From Bacteroidota bacterium (lineage in GTDB: Bacteria; Bacteroidota; Bacteroidia; Flavobacteriales; Flavobacteriaceae), in NCBI GenBank assembly GCA_029557895.1, contig JAKQHT010000021.1:48152-112151 (forward strand): DNA of 64,000 nucleotides. The letters are read 5' to 3'. This document shows positions 28,240 to 36,523 of the stretch, piece by piece; position 1 is the stretch's first letter; the number at the start of each line of letters is the position of its first letter. The notes below the pieces were generated by a model. The model saw nothing but the letters and a program-made list of their open reading frames with translations. It was not told where the DNA came from and did no database searches. The position numbers and the translations under genes are program-made.

Positions 28240-30009
28240 ATGATGGCAAAAACTTCAAAAAACATATATGATGTGTCGCTTTTCAGGCGGTTGATGCAAT
28301 ATATCAGGCCGTATAAAAAAGTGTTTTTTGCAACGTTGTGCTTTGTGATAGGTATTTCCGTTTTCAGCGTTTGGAGGCCAAAGGTCTTGCAGCAGGCTAT
28401 GGATACCAAGATTGCGCTCCAGGAGTATGATGGCTTTGTTTTTTATGTTGTGTTGATGATTGGCCTTTTGGTCATGGAAGTTGTTTGCAACCTGCTGTTC
28501 ATTTATTATACGGCATGGCTTGGGCAAACGGTGGTCAAAGATATCCGCATCAAGTTGTTCAGGCACATCCTATCGTTCAGGATGAAATATTTTGACAACT
28601 CCTCGGTTGGAGTGCTGGTAACACGTACCGTTACTGATATGGAACGCATCGCCGATATTTTCTCGGATGGATTGTTCATGATTTTCAGTGATTTATTGAA
28701 GATGGTTGCCATCGGTACGGTCATGGTTTATATGAACTGGACATTGGCGCTCATTGTATTTGCCACGCTTCCACTGATTATTTACGCCACGAACATTTTC
28801 CAAAAGTATATGAAAGTGGCTTTTGAGGATGTCCGTACCGAAGTATCCAATCTCAACTCTTTTGTGCAGGAGCGCATCACTGGCATGAAGATTTTGCAGT
28901 TATTTACCAGGGAAGCACAGGAATACGAAAATTTCAAGAAAATCAACGAACGCCATAAAATAGGATGGCTCAAAACGGTTTTGTACAACTCCATTTTCTT
29001 TCCGATTGCGGAGTTTCTTTCATCCATCACTTTGGGGCTTATAGTCTGGTACGGAGGTCTGAATGTGGTCTTGGACGAAACAGCTTCTGTGGGCGAACTG
29101 ACAGCTTTTATCATGATGGTGCCTATGCTTTTCCGTCCGCTCAACCAGATTGCCAACAAATTCAACACTTTGCAGATGGGCATGGTGGCAGCCAATAGGG
29201 TTTTTAAGGTTTTGGATACCAACTCGCACATTGACGATGCCGGAACCATCGAAGCGCCACATTTTAAAGGTACCATTTCTTTTAAAGATGTCCGTTTTTC
29301 TTATGTCCAAGATGAGGAAGTTCTCAAGGGCATTTCTTTTAACGTGCAATCGGGACAAACAGTTGCCATTGTTGGCGCAACCGGAGCGGGAAAATCGACC
29401 ATTATCAATTTGCTTAACCGTTTTTATGACATACAAAGTGGCACCATTACCATTGACGGTATTGATATTAAAAGTATATCGCTCAAATCGCTTCGGGAGC
29501 AGATAGCTGTGGTGCTACAGGATGTGTTCTTGTTTGCCGATACCATTTTGAACAACATTACCTTAAAAGACAACCGTATTTCCGAAGCGCAGGTGATCCA
29601 GGCGGCCAAAGATATTGGTATTCATGATTTTATTATGAGTTTGCCCAATGGTTATCATTATAATGTAAAAGAACGCGGTGTGATGCTCTCGTCCGGACAA
29701 CGGCAATTGATTTCTTTTTTACGTGCTTACGTGACCAATCCGAGCATTTTGGTTTTGGATGAAGCCACTTCCTCGGTAGATTCCTATTCTGAACAATTGA
29801 TCCAGGAGGCAACGGATAAAATCACCAAAAACCGAACTTCGATAGTCATTGCACATAGGCTGGTCACTATCAAAAGAGCCGACAATATTATTGTAATGGA
29901 TTCGGGGAATATCGTAGAACAAGGCACACACGAGCAATTGCTTAAAAAGAAAGACGGCTATTACAGAAACCTTTATGAAGTGCAGTTCATGAAAGAGGAA
30001 TCCGTTTAG
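28240..30009 (+). CDS. ABC exporter, fused membrane and ATPase domains (MsbA-type)
   Basis: A half-transporter of 589 residues that should work as a homodimer in the inner membrane. Six membrane helices fall in about 20-310, followed by the ATPase domain: Walker A GATGAGKST (about 379-387), signature LSSGQRQ (about 484-490), Walker B ILVLDEATSSVDS, and the switch His in VIAHRL. It resembles the MsbA/multidrug group; the substrate cannot be told from sequence. It starts 2 bases after truA. An alternative start is the next codon, also ATG. Confidence 0.93.
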   Translation: MMAKTSKNIYDVSLFRRLMQYIRPYKKVFFATLCFVIGISVFSVWRPKVLQQAMDTKIALQEYDGFVFYVVLMIGLLVMEVVCNLLFIYYTAWLGQTVVKDIRIKLFRHILSFRMKYFDNSSVGVLVTRTVTDMERIADIFSDGLFMIFSDLLKMVAIGTVMVYMNWTLALIVFATLPLIIYATNIFQKYMKVAFEDVRTEVSNLNSFVQERITGMKILQLFTREAQEYENFKKINERHKIGWLKTVLYNSIFFPIAEFLSSITLGLIVWYGGLNVVLDETASVGELTAFIMMVPMLFRPLNQIANKFNTLQMGMVAANRVFKVLDTNSHIDDAGTIEAPHFKGTISFKDVRFSYVQDEEVLKGISFNVQSGQTVAIVGATGAGKSTIINLLNRFYDIQSGTITIDGIDIKSISLKSLREQIAVVLQDVFLFADTILNNITLKDNRISEAQVIQAAKDIGIHDFIMSLPNGYHYNVKERGVMLSSGQRQLISFLRAYVTNPSILVLDEATSSVDSYSEQLIQEATDKITKNRTSIVIAHRLVTIKRADNIIVMDSGNIVEQGTHEQLLKKKDGYYRNLYEVQFMKEESV

Positions 30010-30142
30010 GTACGCCCATTTACTTTTTTTTATAAGTATCAAACAGTCAGCTAAATGGCCGACGTTTGTAAATCGTTGTATCGCTGTACTAAAAAATGAT
30101 TATTATTGCTGCCGATATTTGATTTGCGGTTATTGTATGCTT

Positions 30143-30925
30143 TTAAGCTAAATCTTTGGCAATGATGGACAACAGTTCTTCAATATCTTTGAACATCACA
30201 AATTCGCCGTTCACTATGTAGGAAATCTGCCCAGTTTCTTCACTGACCACAAGTGCAAGGGCATCGGTTTTTTCTGTAACACCTATAGCTGCCCTATGCC
30301 GTAACCCAAAGCGTTTTGGGATATTCTTCTCGTTGTTAACAGGTAAAATGACCCTTGTCGCTTTCACAATATTATCGGCAATCACAATGGCGCCGTCATG
30401 CAATGGGCTGTTTTTAAAGAAGATACTTTCTATTATGGGCTGCGTTACCATGATGTTCATGGCATCGCCGGTAGCGGTCAAAAAATCGAGATTGTTGTTT
30501 CGTTCCAGGACGATAAGTGCGCCCGTGTAGCTTGAACCCATCTTTTCGCAGGCACTCACTATGGCCGCAATGTCAGTTTCTGTATTGTTTTCTGTTTTTA
30601 AAAACTTGAGCTTGTTGAAAATCTTTCGCTGGCTGCCGAGATTGGTCGAACCTACCATCAAAAGGAATTTCCGGATTTCGGGCTGAAAAACGACAATAAG
30701 CGCAATGATCCCAACTTTCATGAAACCGTCAAAAATATTGTGGAGCATTTGCATGTTCAGGAAATCAGTCAGTTTCCAGATGACATAAATGGTAATGATG
30801 CCAATGAAAATGTTGATGGCCACAGTACCTTTTACGAGCTTATATACATAGTATAGAAGTATCGCTACAAGGAACACGTCGATAAAATCGATGATGCTGA
30901 AATCCCAAAAATTGAGTTTGTCCAA
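30143..30925 (-). CDS. cdaA: Diadenylate cyclase (c-di-AMP synthase, CdaA type)
   Basis: Makes the second messenger cyclic di-AMP from two ATP. The 260 residues hold three N-terminal membrane helices (about 12-95) and a DAC domain with the catalytic SPLHDGAIVI (DGA near 176) and GLRHRAAIG (near 209). This is the CdaA architecture. No ATG is available in frame upstream before a stop codon; the TTG at 30925 gives an N-terminus of the right length. It lies downstream of folP and a lipoprotein gene on the same strand, with a gap of about 235 bases that could hold its own promoter. c-di-AMP usually controls osmolyte and potassium balance. Confidence 0.94.
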   Translation of the reverse strand: MDKLNFWDFSIIDFIDVFLVAILLYYVYKLVKGTVAINIFIGIITIYVIWKLTDFLNMQMLHNIFDGFMKVGIIALIVVFQPEIRKFLLMVGSTNLGSQRKIFNKLKFLKTENNTETDIAAIVSACEKMGSSYTGALIVLERNNNLDFLTATGDAMNIMVTQPIIESIFFKNSPLHDGAIVIADNIVKATRVILPVNNEKNIPKRFGLRHRAAIGVTEKTDALALVVSEETGQISYIVNGEFVMFKDIEELLSIIAKDLA

Positions 30926-31160
30926 GGCTGTGAGGTTTTTGTAAATGTAATAAATTATGGGTTAGGACACGCTATAAACCATCTATTTTGTGAGCAGTGC
31001 AACGTTCAAATAGTATAAATAACAAATTCCTGTTCATAGGTTTCGATTTCGTTCGCCCCGGCCATCAATTCCAAAATCGGTTTCATATAAACAATGCTAT
31101 ACATATCACACATTATAACAGTAGTTTACTTTTGAAAGCCAAAGAGTGGACATAATACCA

Positions 31161-31835
31161 TTAATTGAATACAAATTCGTTTTTTGAAACTGTTGCGTGT
31201 TTTAACCCTGCGTTTTCGACCATGGATTTATAGGTCAAATATTCCTGAAACGTTAGCTTTCCGTCAAATTTCATAAAGATCAATCCCTGCATTTTGCTTT
31301 GCACTGAATCCATATATCGCAACCTGTTGACAAAATCGGTTTTGGATACCGATACAGAATTAATAGAAATGGCATCCTGTCCTTTGAATACGATTTCCGT
31401 GATATGGCTCTTTTGCTGCAATCGTGACAGTTGCTGCAACAGCGCAATTTCTGCGGCAGATTCATTGGCAACTTGATGGTATTCAATTTCGGAACTGTCC
31501 CAAAGCCGGACGTCGTCGTTTTTGTTGGTTTTGAAGGCAAAGTAACTTTTTTCACTGTTTTTGCCATCGGTCGTTGAGCGTTTTTTGTCCATCAGTTTGA
31601 TGGTTTCTGGCAACAGCAATTTAAGCGATATTCTACTGTCAATATAAAAAACAGATGGCAGGTCCGAACCTCGAAAGTGTAGAGGTTCGGAGGCATTCTT
31701 ATCGTATTTCATAAAAGCTTTGGAGTCATTTTTTTCTATTGAGTTGCCAGAATGTACTATTTGAGGCAATTGCACCGAACTTTCATTGGAACACGATAAA
31801 AACAGGGCAGCCCAAAGGAAAATGCAATATTTCAT
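31161..31835 (-). CDS. Hypothetical lipoprotein between folP and cdaA
   Basis: A 224-residue protein starting at ATG 31835 (MKYCIFLWAALFLSCSNES) with a clear lipobox cysteine near residue 15. The start codon overlaps the folP stop in an ATGA arrangement, indicating translational coupling; the longer frame to 31874 would run into folP and spoil the signal. The rest is mostly helical and charged, with no recognised domain. The C-terminal part (DFVNRLRYMDSVQSKMQGLIFMKFDGKLTF) vaguely recalls the periplasmic domain of ExbD/TolR-like proteins, but the evidence is too weak to name it. Confidence 0.7.
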   Translation of the reverse strand: MKYCIFLWAALFLSCSNESSVQLPQIVHSGNSIEKNDSKAFMKYDKNASEPLHFRGSDLPSVFYIDSRISLKLLLPETIKLMDKKRSTTDGKNSEKSYFAFKTNKNDDVRLWDSSEIEYHQVANESAAEIALLQQLSRLQQKSHITEIVFKGQDAISINSVSVSKTDFVNRLRYMDSVQSKMQGLIFMKFDGKLTFQEYLTYKSMVENAGLKHATVSKNEFVFN

Positions 31836-32668
31836 GAACCCGAACACTTTAGCATTTCCACCAGTTTTATGCACTGTATGGCTTCTTTTACATCGTGGAC
31901 CCTTAATATGGATGCTCCTTTTTGCAAGGCAATGGTGTTGAGGGCGGTTGTGCCATTCAGGGCTTCGTCCGGGGTTAATCCCAATGTTTTGTACACCATC
32001 GATTTTCGCGAAACACCTGCCAAAATCGGTAACTCTACAATGGTTTGCAATAGTTCCAGTTGGTTCAAGATTTCAAAGCTTTGCTCTGGTGTCTTTGAGA
32101 ACCCAAAACCTGGATCGACAATCAAATCTATTATGCCCAAAGCCCTTGCGGCAGCTGTCCGTTCTGAAAAGTACAACAGGATTTCTTTAAGGACATTGTC
32201 GTAATCGGTCTTTTGCTGCATGGTTTGTGGAGTGCCTCTCATGTGCATCATGATGTAAGGGACATGAAGAGTTGCAACGGTCTTGAGCATGGCATCGTCC
32301 AACATTCCGGCAGAAATATCATTGACCATACATGCTCCGGCATTGACAGCTTCTTTTGCCACAACACTCCTAAACGTATCCACAGAAACCAAAATTTCTG
32401 GAAATTCTTTGATCAACACATGTAGCACAGGCATGAGCCGTTGCAATTCTTCTTTTTCGCTTATGTGGGCGGCGTTGGGACGCGAACTATAAGCGCCCAG
32501 GTCAACAAACATAGCGCCTTCGAACAGCATTTTTTCTACTTGCTTTAATGCAAAACGGTCATCCTGAAATTTTCCGCCATCGTAGAATGAATCGGGGGTC
32601 AAATTGAGGATTCCCATCACTACGGGAGATGATAGGTCGATGAGTTTTCCTTTACAGTTGATGGTCAT
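31832..32668 (-). CDS. folP: Dihydropteroate synthase
   Basis: Condenses para-aminobenzoate with the pterin pyrophosphate in folate synthesis; the sulfonamide target. The 278-residue TIM barrel shows GILNLTPDSFYDGG (residues 19-32), DLGAYSSRPNA (the usual DxGxxSTRP region), VNDISAG, IMMHMRGTPQTMQ, DPGFGFSKTPEQ, GVSRKSM and the C-terminal LRVHDVKEA. It starts at ATG 32668 and overlaps the following lipoprotein gene by 4 bases. It complements folE at 11 kb. Confidence 0.96.
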   Translation of the reverse strand: MTINCKGKLIDLSSPVVMGILNLTPDSFYDGGKFQDDRFALKQVEKMLFEGAMFVDLGAYSSRPNAAHISEKEELQRLMPVLHVLIKEFPEILVSVDTFRSVVAKEAVNAGACMVNDISAGMLDDAMLKTVATLHVPYIMMHMRGTPQTMQQKTDYDNVLKEILLYFSERTAAARALGIIDLIVDPGFGFSKTPEQSFEILNQLELLQTIVELPILAGVSRKSMVYKTLGLTPDEALNGTTALNTIALQKGASILRVHDVKEAIQCIKLVEMLKCSGS

Positions 32669-32717
32669 GGTGTAAATGTAACATTCTCTATTTCAGATTA
32701 ATTAAAGTTAAAATCCG

Positions 32718-32742
32718 AAACTTTGAACTTTGAACTTTGAAC
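32718..32742. repeat. Short tandem repeat (AACTTTG, about 3.5 units)
   Basis: A 7-bp unit is repeated head to tail in the spacer between the divergent folP and DUF1599 genes. No function is evident. Confidence 0.6.
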
Positions 32743-32784
32743 ATTGGACAATTTGAGCGAAATTTACGCAAAATTAAACTTTAG

Positions 32785-33336
32785 ATGTCACATACTTCAA
32801 AACAATATGATTCCGTTATTCGTATCTGTAGGGAATTGTTCAGTAAAAAACTTACGGATTATGGAGCGTCTTTCCGGGTGTTGCGAACACCCTCTTTGAC
32901 CGACCAGATTTTTATCAAAGTTAAAAGTCTTCGGAATTTTCAGACAACCGGAATTTCAAAAGTAGGAGAATCTGAAGAGGAAAATTTTATTGCGATTGTT
33001 AATTATGCCATTATAGGATTAATCCAGTTAGAGAAAGGTTATGCCGATGATTTTAAGCAGGATAAAAACGAAATTCTTGATCTCTACGATGTTTTTGCCG
33101 CCAAAGCCAAAGCATTGATGATGGACAAAAACCACGATTATGGTGAGGCATGGCGAGAAATGCGGATTTCTTCCATTACAGATCTGATTTATCAAAAAGT
33201 ATTGAGAACAAAGCAGATAGAAGATAATTTTGGGACAACCCTGGTTTCCGAAGGAATAGACGCCAATTATTTCGATATGTTGAATTATGCGGTGTTTGCG
33301 ATGATACATTTAGGAGAGAAAGGTAGTGGGCATTAG
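32785..33336 (+). CDS. DUF1599 family protein (two-copy nucleotide-modification-associated domain)
   Basis: A 183-residue protein with an internal duplication. The first half has ELFSKKLTDYGASFRVLRTPSLTDQIFIKVKSLR and the second has KAKALMMDKNHDYGEAWREMRISSITDLIYQKVLRTKQIE, each followed by an NYAI/NYAV helix. The motif KxxDYGxxxRxxRxxSxTDxIxxKVxR is typical of DUF1599 (Pfam 'nucleotide modification associated domain 1'). Biochemical function is not established. It is divergent from folP and followed 110 bases later by the DoxX-like gene. Confidence 0.85.
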   Translation: MSHTSKQYDSVIRICRELFSKKLTDYGASFRVLRTPSLTDQIFIKVKSLRNFQTTGISKVGESEEENFIAIVNYAIIGLIQLEKGYADDFKQDKNEILDLYDVFAAKAKALMMDKNHDYGEAWREMRISSITDLIYQKVLRTKQIEDNFGTTLVSEGIDANYFDMLNYAVFAMIHLGEKGSGH

Positions 33337-33445
33337 GCAATTTGCGGCCGGTTGATTTGCTATTCGGGATACATCCAGATGAATGTACACTCTGGACACA
33401 AACGTGGCATATAACGTTTCTTTGAATTTTAAAATTTTGATTAAT

Positions 33446-34540
33446 ATGAAATACATTGTACAAATCAGCCGATTATTGGTAGGCATCCTTTTCATTATTT
33501 CGGGTCTAATAAAGCTTAATGACCCGCTTGGTTTTTCTTATAAACTTGAAGAATATTTTGGCGCAGACGTATTGAATATGCCTTTTTTGGAGCCTTATGC
33601 TTTGGGGATTTCCATTTTTGTGGTAGTCTTTGAGGTAATCTTGGGTGTTTTCCTTTTGATAGGCTACAAACCAAAATTCACCATCTGGAGTTTATTGGGG
33701 ATGATCATTTTCTTTACCTTCCTCACGTTCTATTCGGCATATTTTGATAAAGTGAAAGACTGCGGTTGTTTTGGCGATGCGCTCAAACTTACCCCTTGGG
33801 AGAGTTTTACCAAAGATATTATCCTCTTGGTGCTCATACTGATTATCTTTTTCGGGATTAGGCATATCAAGCCTATTTTCAGTAAGTTCGGTGTGACCTT
33901 TGTGGCATTGATTAGTTTTATTTTTTGTCTTTGGTTCGGTTACCATGTGTTGATGCACTTGCCAAGTGTCGATTTTAGGGCCTACAAAATTGGCAACAAC
34001 ATTCAGGAAAAAATGGCCACTCCGCCCGATGCACCAAAACCCGTTATCGAGTACCATTGGAAATTTAATATCAACGGACAAGAAAAAATCATCACCACCG
34101 ATGGCAGTTATCCCAGTGTTGATGGTGAGTACGTTTCCGTGACATACAAAACCATAGATGAAGGATATGTGCCGCCCATCCAAGATTTTTCGATAGAATC
34201 TGATGAAGAAGACCTCACCGAACAATTTTTATCAGAACCTAAATTGGTTTTTGTGGTTGTTTACGACATTTCAAAAGCCGAACGCAATGGTGTCGAAAAG
34301 TTGAAATCCATGACTGAACGCGCTTATAAAAGTGGCTACAAAGTAATTGGGCTCACATCGTCCGGTGAAGATGCCAAAGCCAAATTGAAAACAGAATATA
34401 AGCTGGATTTTGACTTTTATCTCTGTGATGAAAAAGTGCTGAAAACCATTGTCAGGGCCAATCCGGGCGTAGTCGTGCTGAACAAAGGTACAGTGGTACA
34501 AAAAGTACATTGGAACGATATTGAAGATTTGAAATTTTAA
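33446..34540 (+). CDS. BT_3928-like DoxX-family membrane protein
   Basis: A 364-residue protein with four or five membrane segments in about 1-170, opening YIVQISRLLVGILFIISGLIKLNDPLGFSYKLEEYF, typical of the BT_3928/DoxX-MauE group. It contains a CGCFG motif (about residue 110), characteristic of MauE-like proteins, which hints at a redox or thiol role. The C-terminal 190 residues are soluble and end in a region like a thioredoxin-like fold without a CxxC. Start: the frame is open from 33383, but the ATG at 33446 gives the family N-terminus. Function is unproven. It sits between DUF1599 and the permease-tpiA genes. Confidence 0.85.
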   Translation: MKYIVQISRLLVGILFIISGLIKLNDPLGFSYKLEEYFGADVLNMPFLEPYALGISIFVVVFEVILGVFLLIGYKPKFTIWSLLGMIIFFTFLTFYSAYFDKVKDCGCFGDALKLTPWESFTKDIILLVLILIIFFGIRHIKPIFSKFGVTFVALISFIFCLWFGYHVLMHLPSVDFRAYKIGNNIQEKMATPPDAPKPVIEYHWKFNINGQEKIITTDGSYPSVDGEYVSVTYKTIDEGYVPPIQDFSIESDEEDLTEQFLSEPKLVFVVVYDISKAERNGVEKLKSMTERAYKSGYKVIGLTSSGEDAKAKLKTEYKLDFDFYLCDEKVLKTIVRANPGVVVLNKGTVVQKVHWNDIEDLKF

Positions 34541-34622
34541 CGTTAGGTAATCGGTCTTTGCTCGTAGTTTATTGCCAGATAACCTGTCTGCTTGCCTCGT
34601 GCACAGAGTTGGGCACCTAACG
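34541..34622. repeat. Inverted repeat CGTTAGGT...ACCTAACG in the spacer
   Basis: 8-bp arms (34541-34548 and 34615-34622) separated by 66 bases, between the DoxX-like gene and the permease. No terminator tail. Significance unclear. Confidence 0.4.
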
Positions 34623-34712
34623 CTGAAGCTTATAATTAAATCATACTAAAACTTTGATCCTAAACCTCTAAAACCTCTGCTACGCTATTTTGCACATAAG
34701 TTCCTTTATGCT

Positions 34713-35753
34713 TTGCTCACACTTTTTGGCGTGGTCACTGTCATTTTTTTTCTGTTCAATGTGCTCCCCGGCGATCCGGCACAAATGATGCTTGGCCAGA
34801 ACGAAGACAGCGCCCAATTGGAAGCAGTGAAACGAAAATTTGGTTTTGATAAACCATTGAGCACTCAATACCTTTATTATCTGAACGACCTTTCGCCCAT
34901 ATCACTTCACTCTAAAAATCATGAAGATTATACCTTTTTGAAAAAAGGAAAATACACTGCGACAAAACTTTTTGCCATAGGCAAAACCAATGTGGCACTC
35001 AAACTACCCTATTTGAGAGAGTCGTTTGCCAAACAAGGCAAGAAAGTAACACAAGTTATTGGAGAAACTTTGCCCAATACCTTTGTGCTGGCGGTTTCGG
35101 CAATTTGCATTGCCATTGTTACAGGTGTTTTTTTGGGCATTGTATCGGCATTGTTCAAAGACCGTTGGCTCGATAAGGCCATTCAGGTAGTAAGTACACT
35201 TGGGATGAGCGTGCCATCTTTTTTTAGTGCCATTTTGTTCGCTTGGTTATTCGGTTTTGTACTCCATAAATTCACAGGGCTTGAAATGACCGGAAGTCTG
35301 TACGAACTTGACGATTATGGCGAAGCGATGCACATCCAATGGAAAAATCTCGTACTTCCTGCCATAGTCTTGGGCATCCGTCCTCTGGCCGTTGTCATTC
35401 AGCTAATGCGCAATTCGTTATTGGAAGTTTTCAATCAGGACTACATCAGGACAGCCAGGGCTAAAGGCTTGAGTGAATACCGGATAATCAGGAAGCACGC
35501 CCTAAAAAATGCCATGAACCCGGTAGTGACGGCCATCTCCGGGTGGTTTGCGTCAATGCTGGCGGGCGCAGTTTTTGTAGAGTATATTTTTGGTTGGAAC
35601 GGATTGGGGAAGGAAATCGTAAACGCACTGAATACCCTGGATTTGCCGGTCATTATGGGATCTGTGCTCACTATTGCGATTATCTTCATTATTATCAATA
35701 TTTTTGTGGATGTCATCTATGCTTGGCTCGATCCAAAAGTCAAACTTCAATAA
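34713..35753 (+). CDS. DppB/OppB-type ABC transporter permease (N-terminus uncertain)
   Basis: Inner-membrane permease of the peptide/nickel ABC family. The sequence FGVVTVIFFLFNVLPGDPAQMMLGQ is the classic N-terminus, a periplasmic insertion follows (about 50-110), then four to five membrane helices and the cytoplasmic EAA loop YIRTARAKGLSEYRIIRKHALKNA. The first ordinary start is the TTG at 34713, but the frame stays open back to 34650 and reads LLRYFAHKFLYALLTLFG, which matches the usual family N-terminus. No ATG, GTG or TTG exists there; a CTG at 34677 could be the real start. No other ABC subunit of this family lies nearby. It is 9 bases upstream of tpiA. Confidence 0.88.
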   Translation: MLTLFGVVTVIFFLFNVLPGDPAQMMLGQNEDSAQLEAVKRKFGFDKPLSTQYLYYLNDLSPISLHSKNHEDYTFLKKGKYTATKLFAIGKTNVALKLPYLRESFAKQGKKVTQVIGETLPNTFVLAVSAICIAIVTGVFLGIVSALFKDRWLDKAIQVVSTLGMSVPSFFSAILFAWLFGFVLHKFTGLEMTGSLYELDDYGEAMHIQWKNLVLPAIVLGIRPLAVVIQLMRNSLLEVFNQDYIRTARAKGLSEYRIIRKHALKNAMNPVVTAISGWFASMLAGAVFVEYIFGWNGLGKEIVNALNTLDLPVIMGSVLTIAIIFIIINIFVDVIYAWLDPKVKLQ

Positions 35754-35762
35754 AATCAAAAC

Positions 35763-36512
35763 ATGAGAAAACAAATTGTAGCCGGAAACTGGAAAATGAA
35801 CAATGATTTGGCCCAAACCGAAACATTGATAACCGAATTGAAAAAGCAAATCCAAACTTCAAAGGCGGAAGTCATGATTGCCCCTGTTTTTACGAACCTT
35901 TGGCCCTCTTTTCAGGCGCTTCGCAAACATGATATTGAGGTCATTGCCCAAAACATGCACTTTGCTGACTCTGGGGCTTATACGGGAGAAGTAGGTCCAG
36001 GGATGTTATTGAGCGTCGGAATAAAAACAGTAATATTGGGTCATAGTGAACGCCGTGCCTATTTCAACGAAACCGATGAAATCCTGGCAAAAAAGGTAGA
36101 TGCCGCATTAAAGCACGGTATGCGGATTATATTCTGCTTTGGTGAAGAATTGAACGATAGAAAATCAGGTAACCACGAAAGTGTAGTCGAAAACCAGATT
36201 AAAAATGCCCTGTTCCACCTCGATGGCAAAGCTTTTGAAAATATTGTGCTGGCTTATGAACCTGTTTGGGCAATTGGCACTGGCGAAACAGCCTCACCCG
36301 AGCAAGCGCAGGAAATGCATGCGTTTATCAGAAAAACCTTGTCAGGAAATTATAGTGATGCCATAGCCAATTCAGTTTCCATTTTGTATGGAGGCAGTGT
36401 AAAACCTTCCAATGCGCGCGAAATTTTCTCAAAGCCCGATGTTGATGGGGGATTGATAGGTGGCGCATCGCTTGAGGCAAAAGACTTTTTTGCAATCGTA
36501 AACGCCATTTAA
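35763..36512 (+). CDS. tpiA: Triosephosphate isomerase
   Basis: Interconverts dihydroxyacetone phosphate and glyceraldehyde 3-phosphate in glycolysis. The 249-residue TIM barrel starts MRKQIVAGNWKMNN with the catalytic Asn/Lys pair at 11-13. The electrophilic His is in LGHSERRAYF (about 98), the catalytic Glu in AYEPVWAIGTGETASPEQA (about 168), and the phosphate loop in LYGGSVKPSNA and GGLIGGASL. It follows the permease by 9 bases and converges with the porin gene. Confidence 0.97.
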   Translation: MRKQIVAGNWKMNNDLAQTETLITELKKQIQTSKAEVMIAPVFTNLWPSFQALRKHDIEVIAQNMHFADSGAYTGEVGPGMLLSVGIKTVILGHSERRAYFNETDEILAKKVDAALKHGMRIIFCFGEELNDRKSGNHESVVENQIKNALFHLDGKAFENIVLAYEPVWAIGTGETASPEQAQEMHAFIRKTLSGNYSDAIANSVSILYGGSVKPSNAREIFSKPDVDGGLIGGASLEAKDFFAIVNAI

Positions 36513-36523
36513 CAAGAAGGTTG

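Noticed and set aside
34541..34622. GTTAGGT...ACCTAAC resembling integron attC core sites
   Set aside because: attC sites run RYYYAAC...GTTRRRY; here the order is reversed on both strands, and no cassette or integrase is near.
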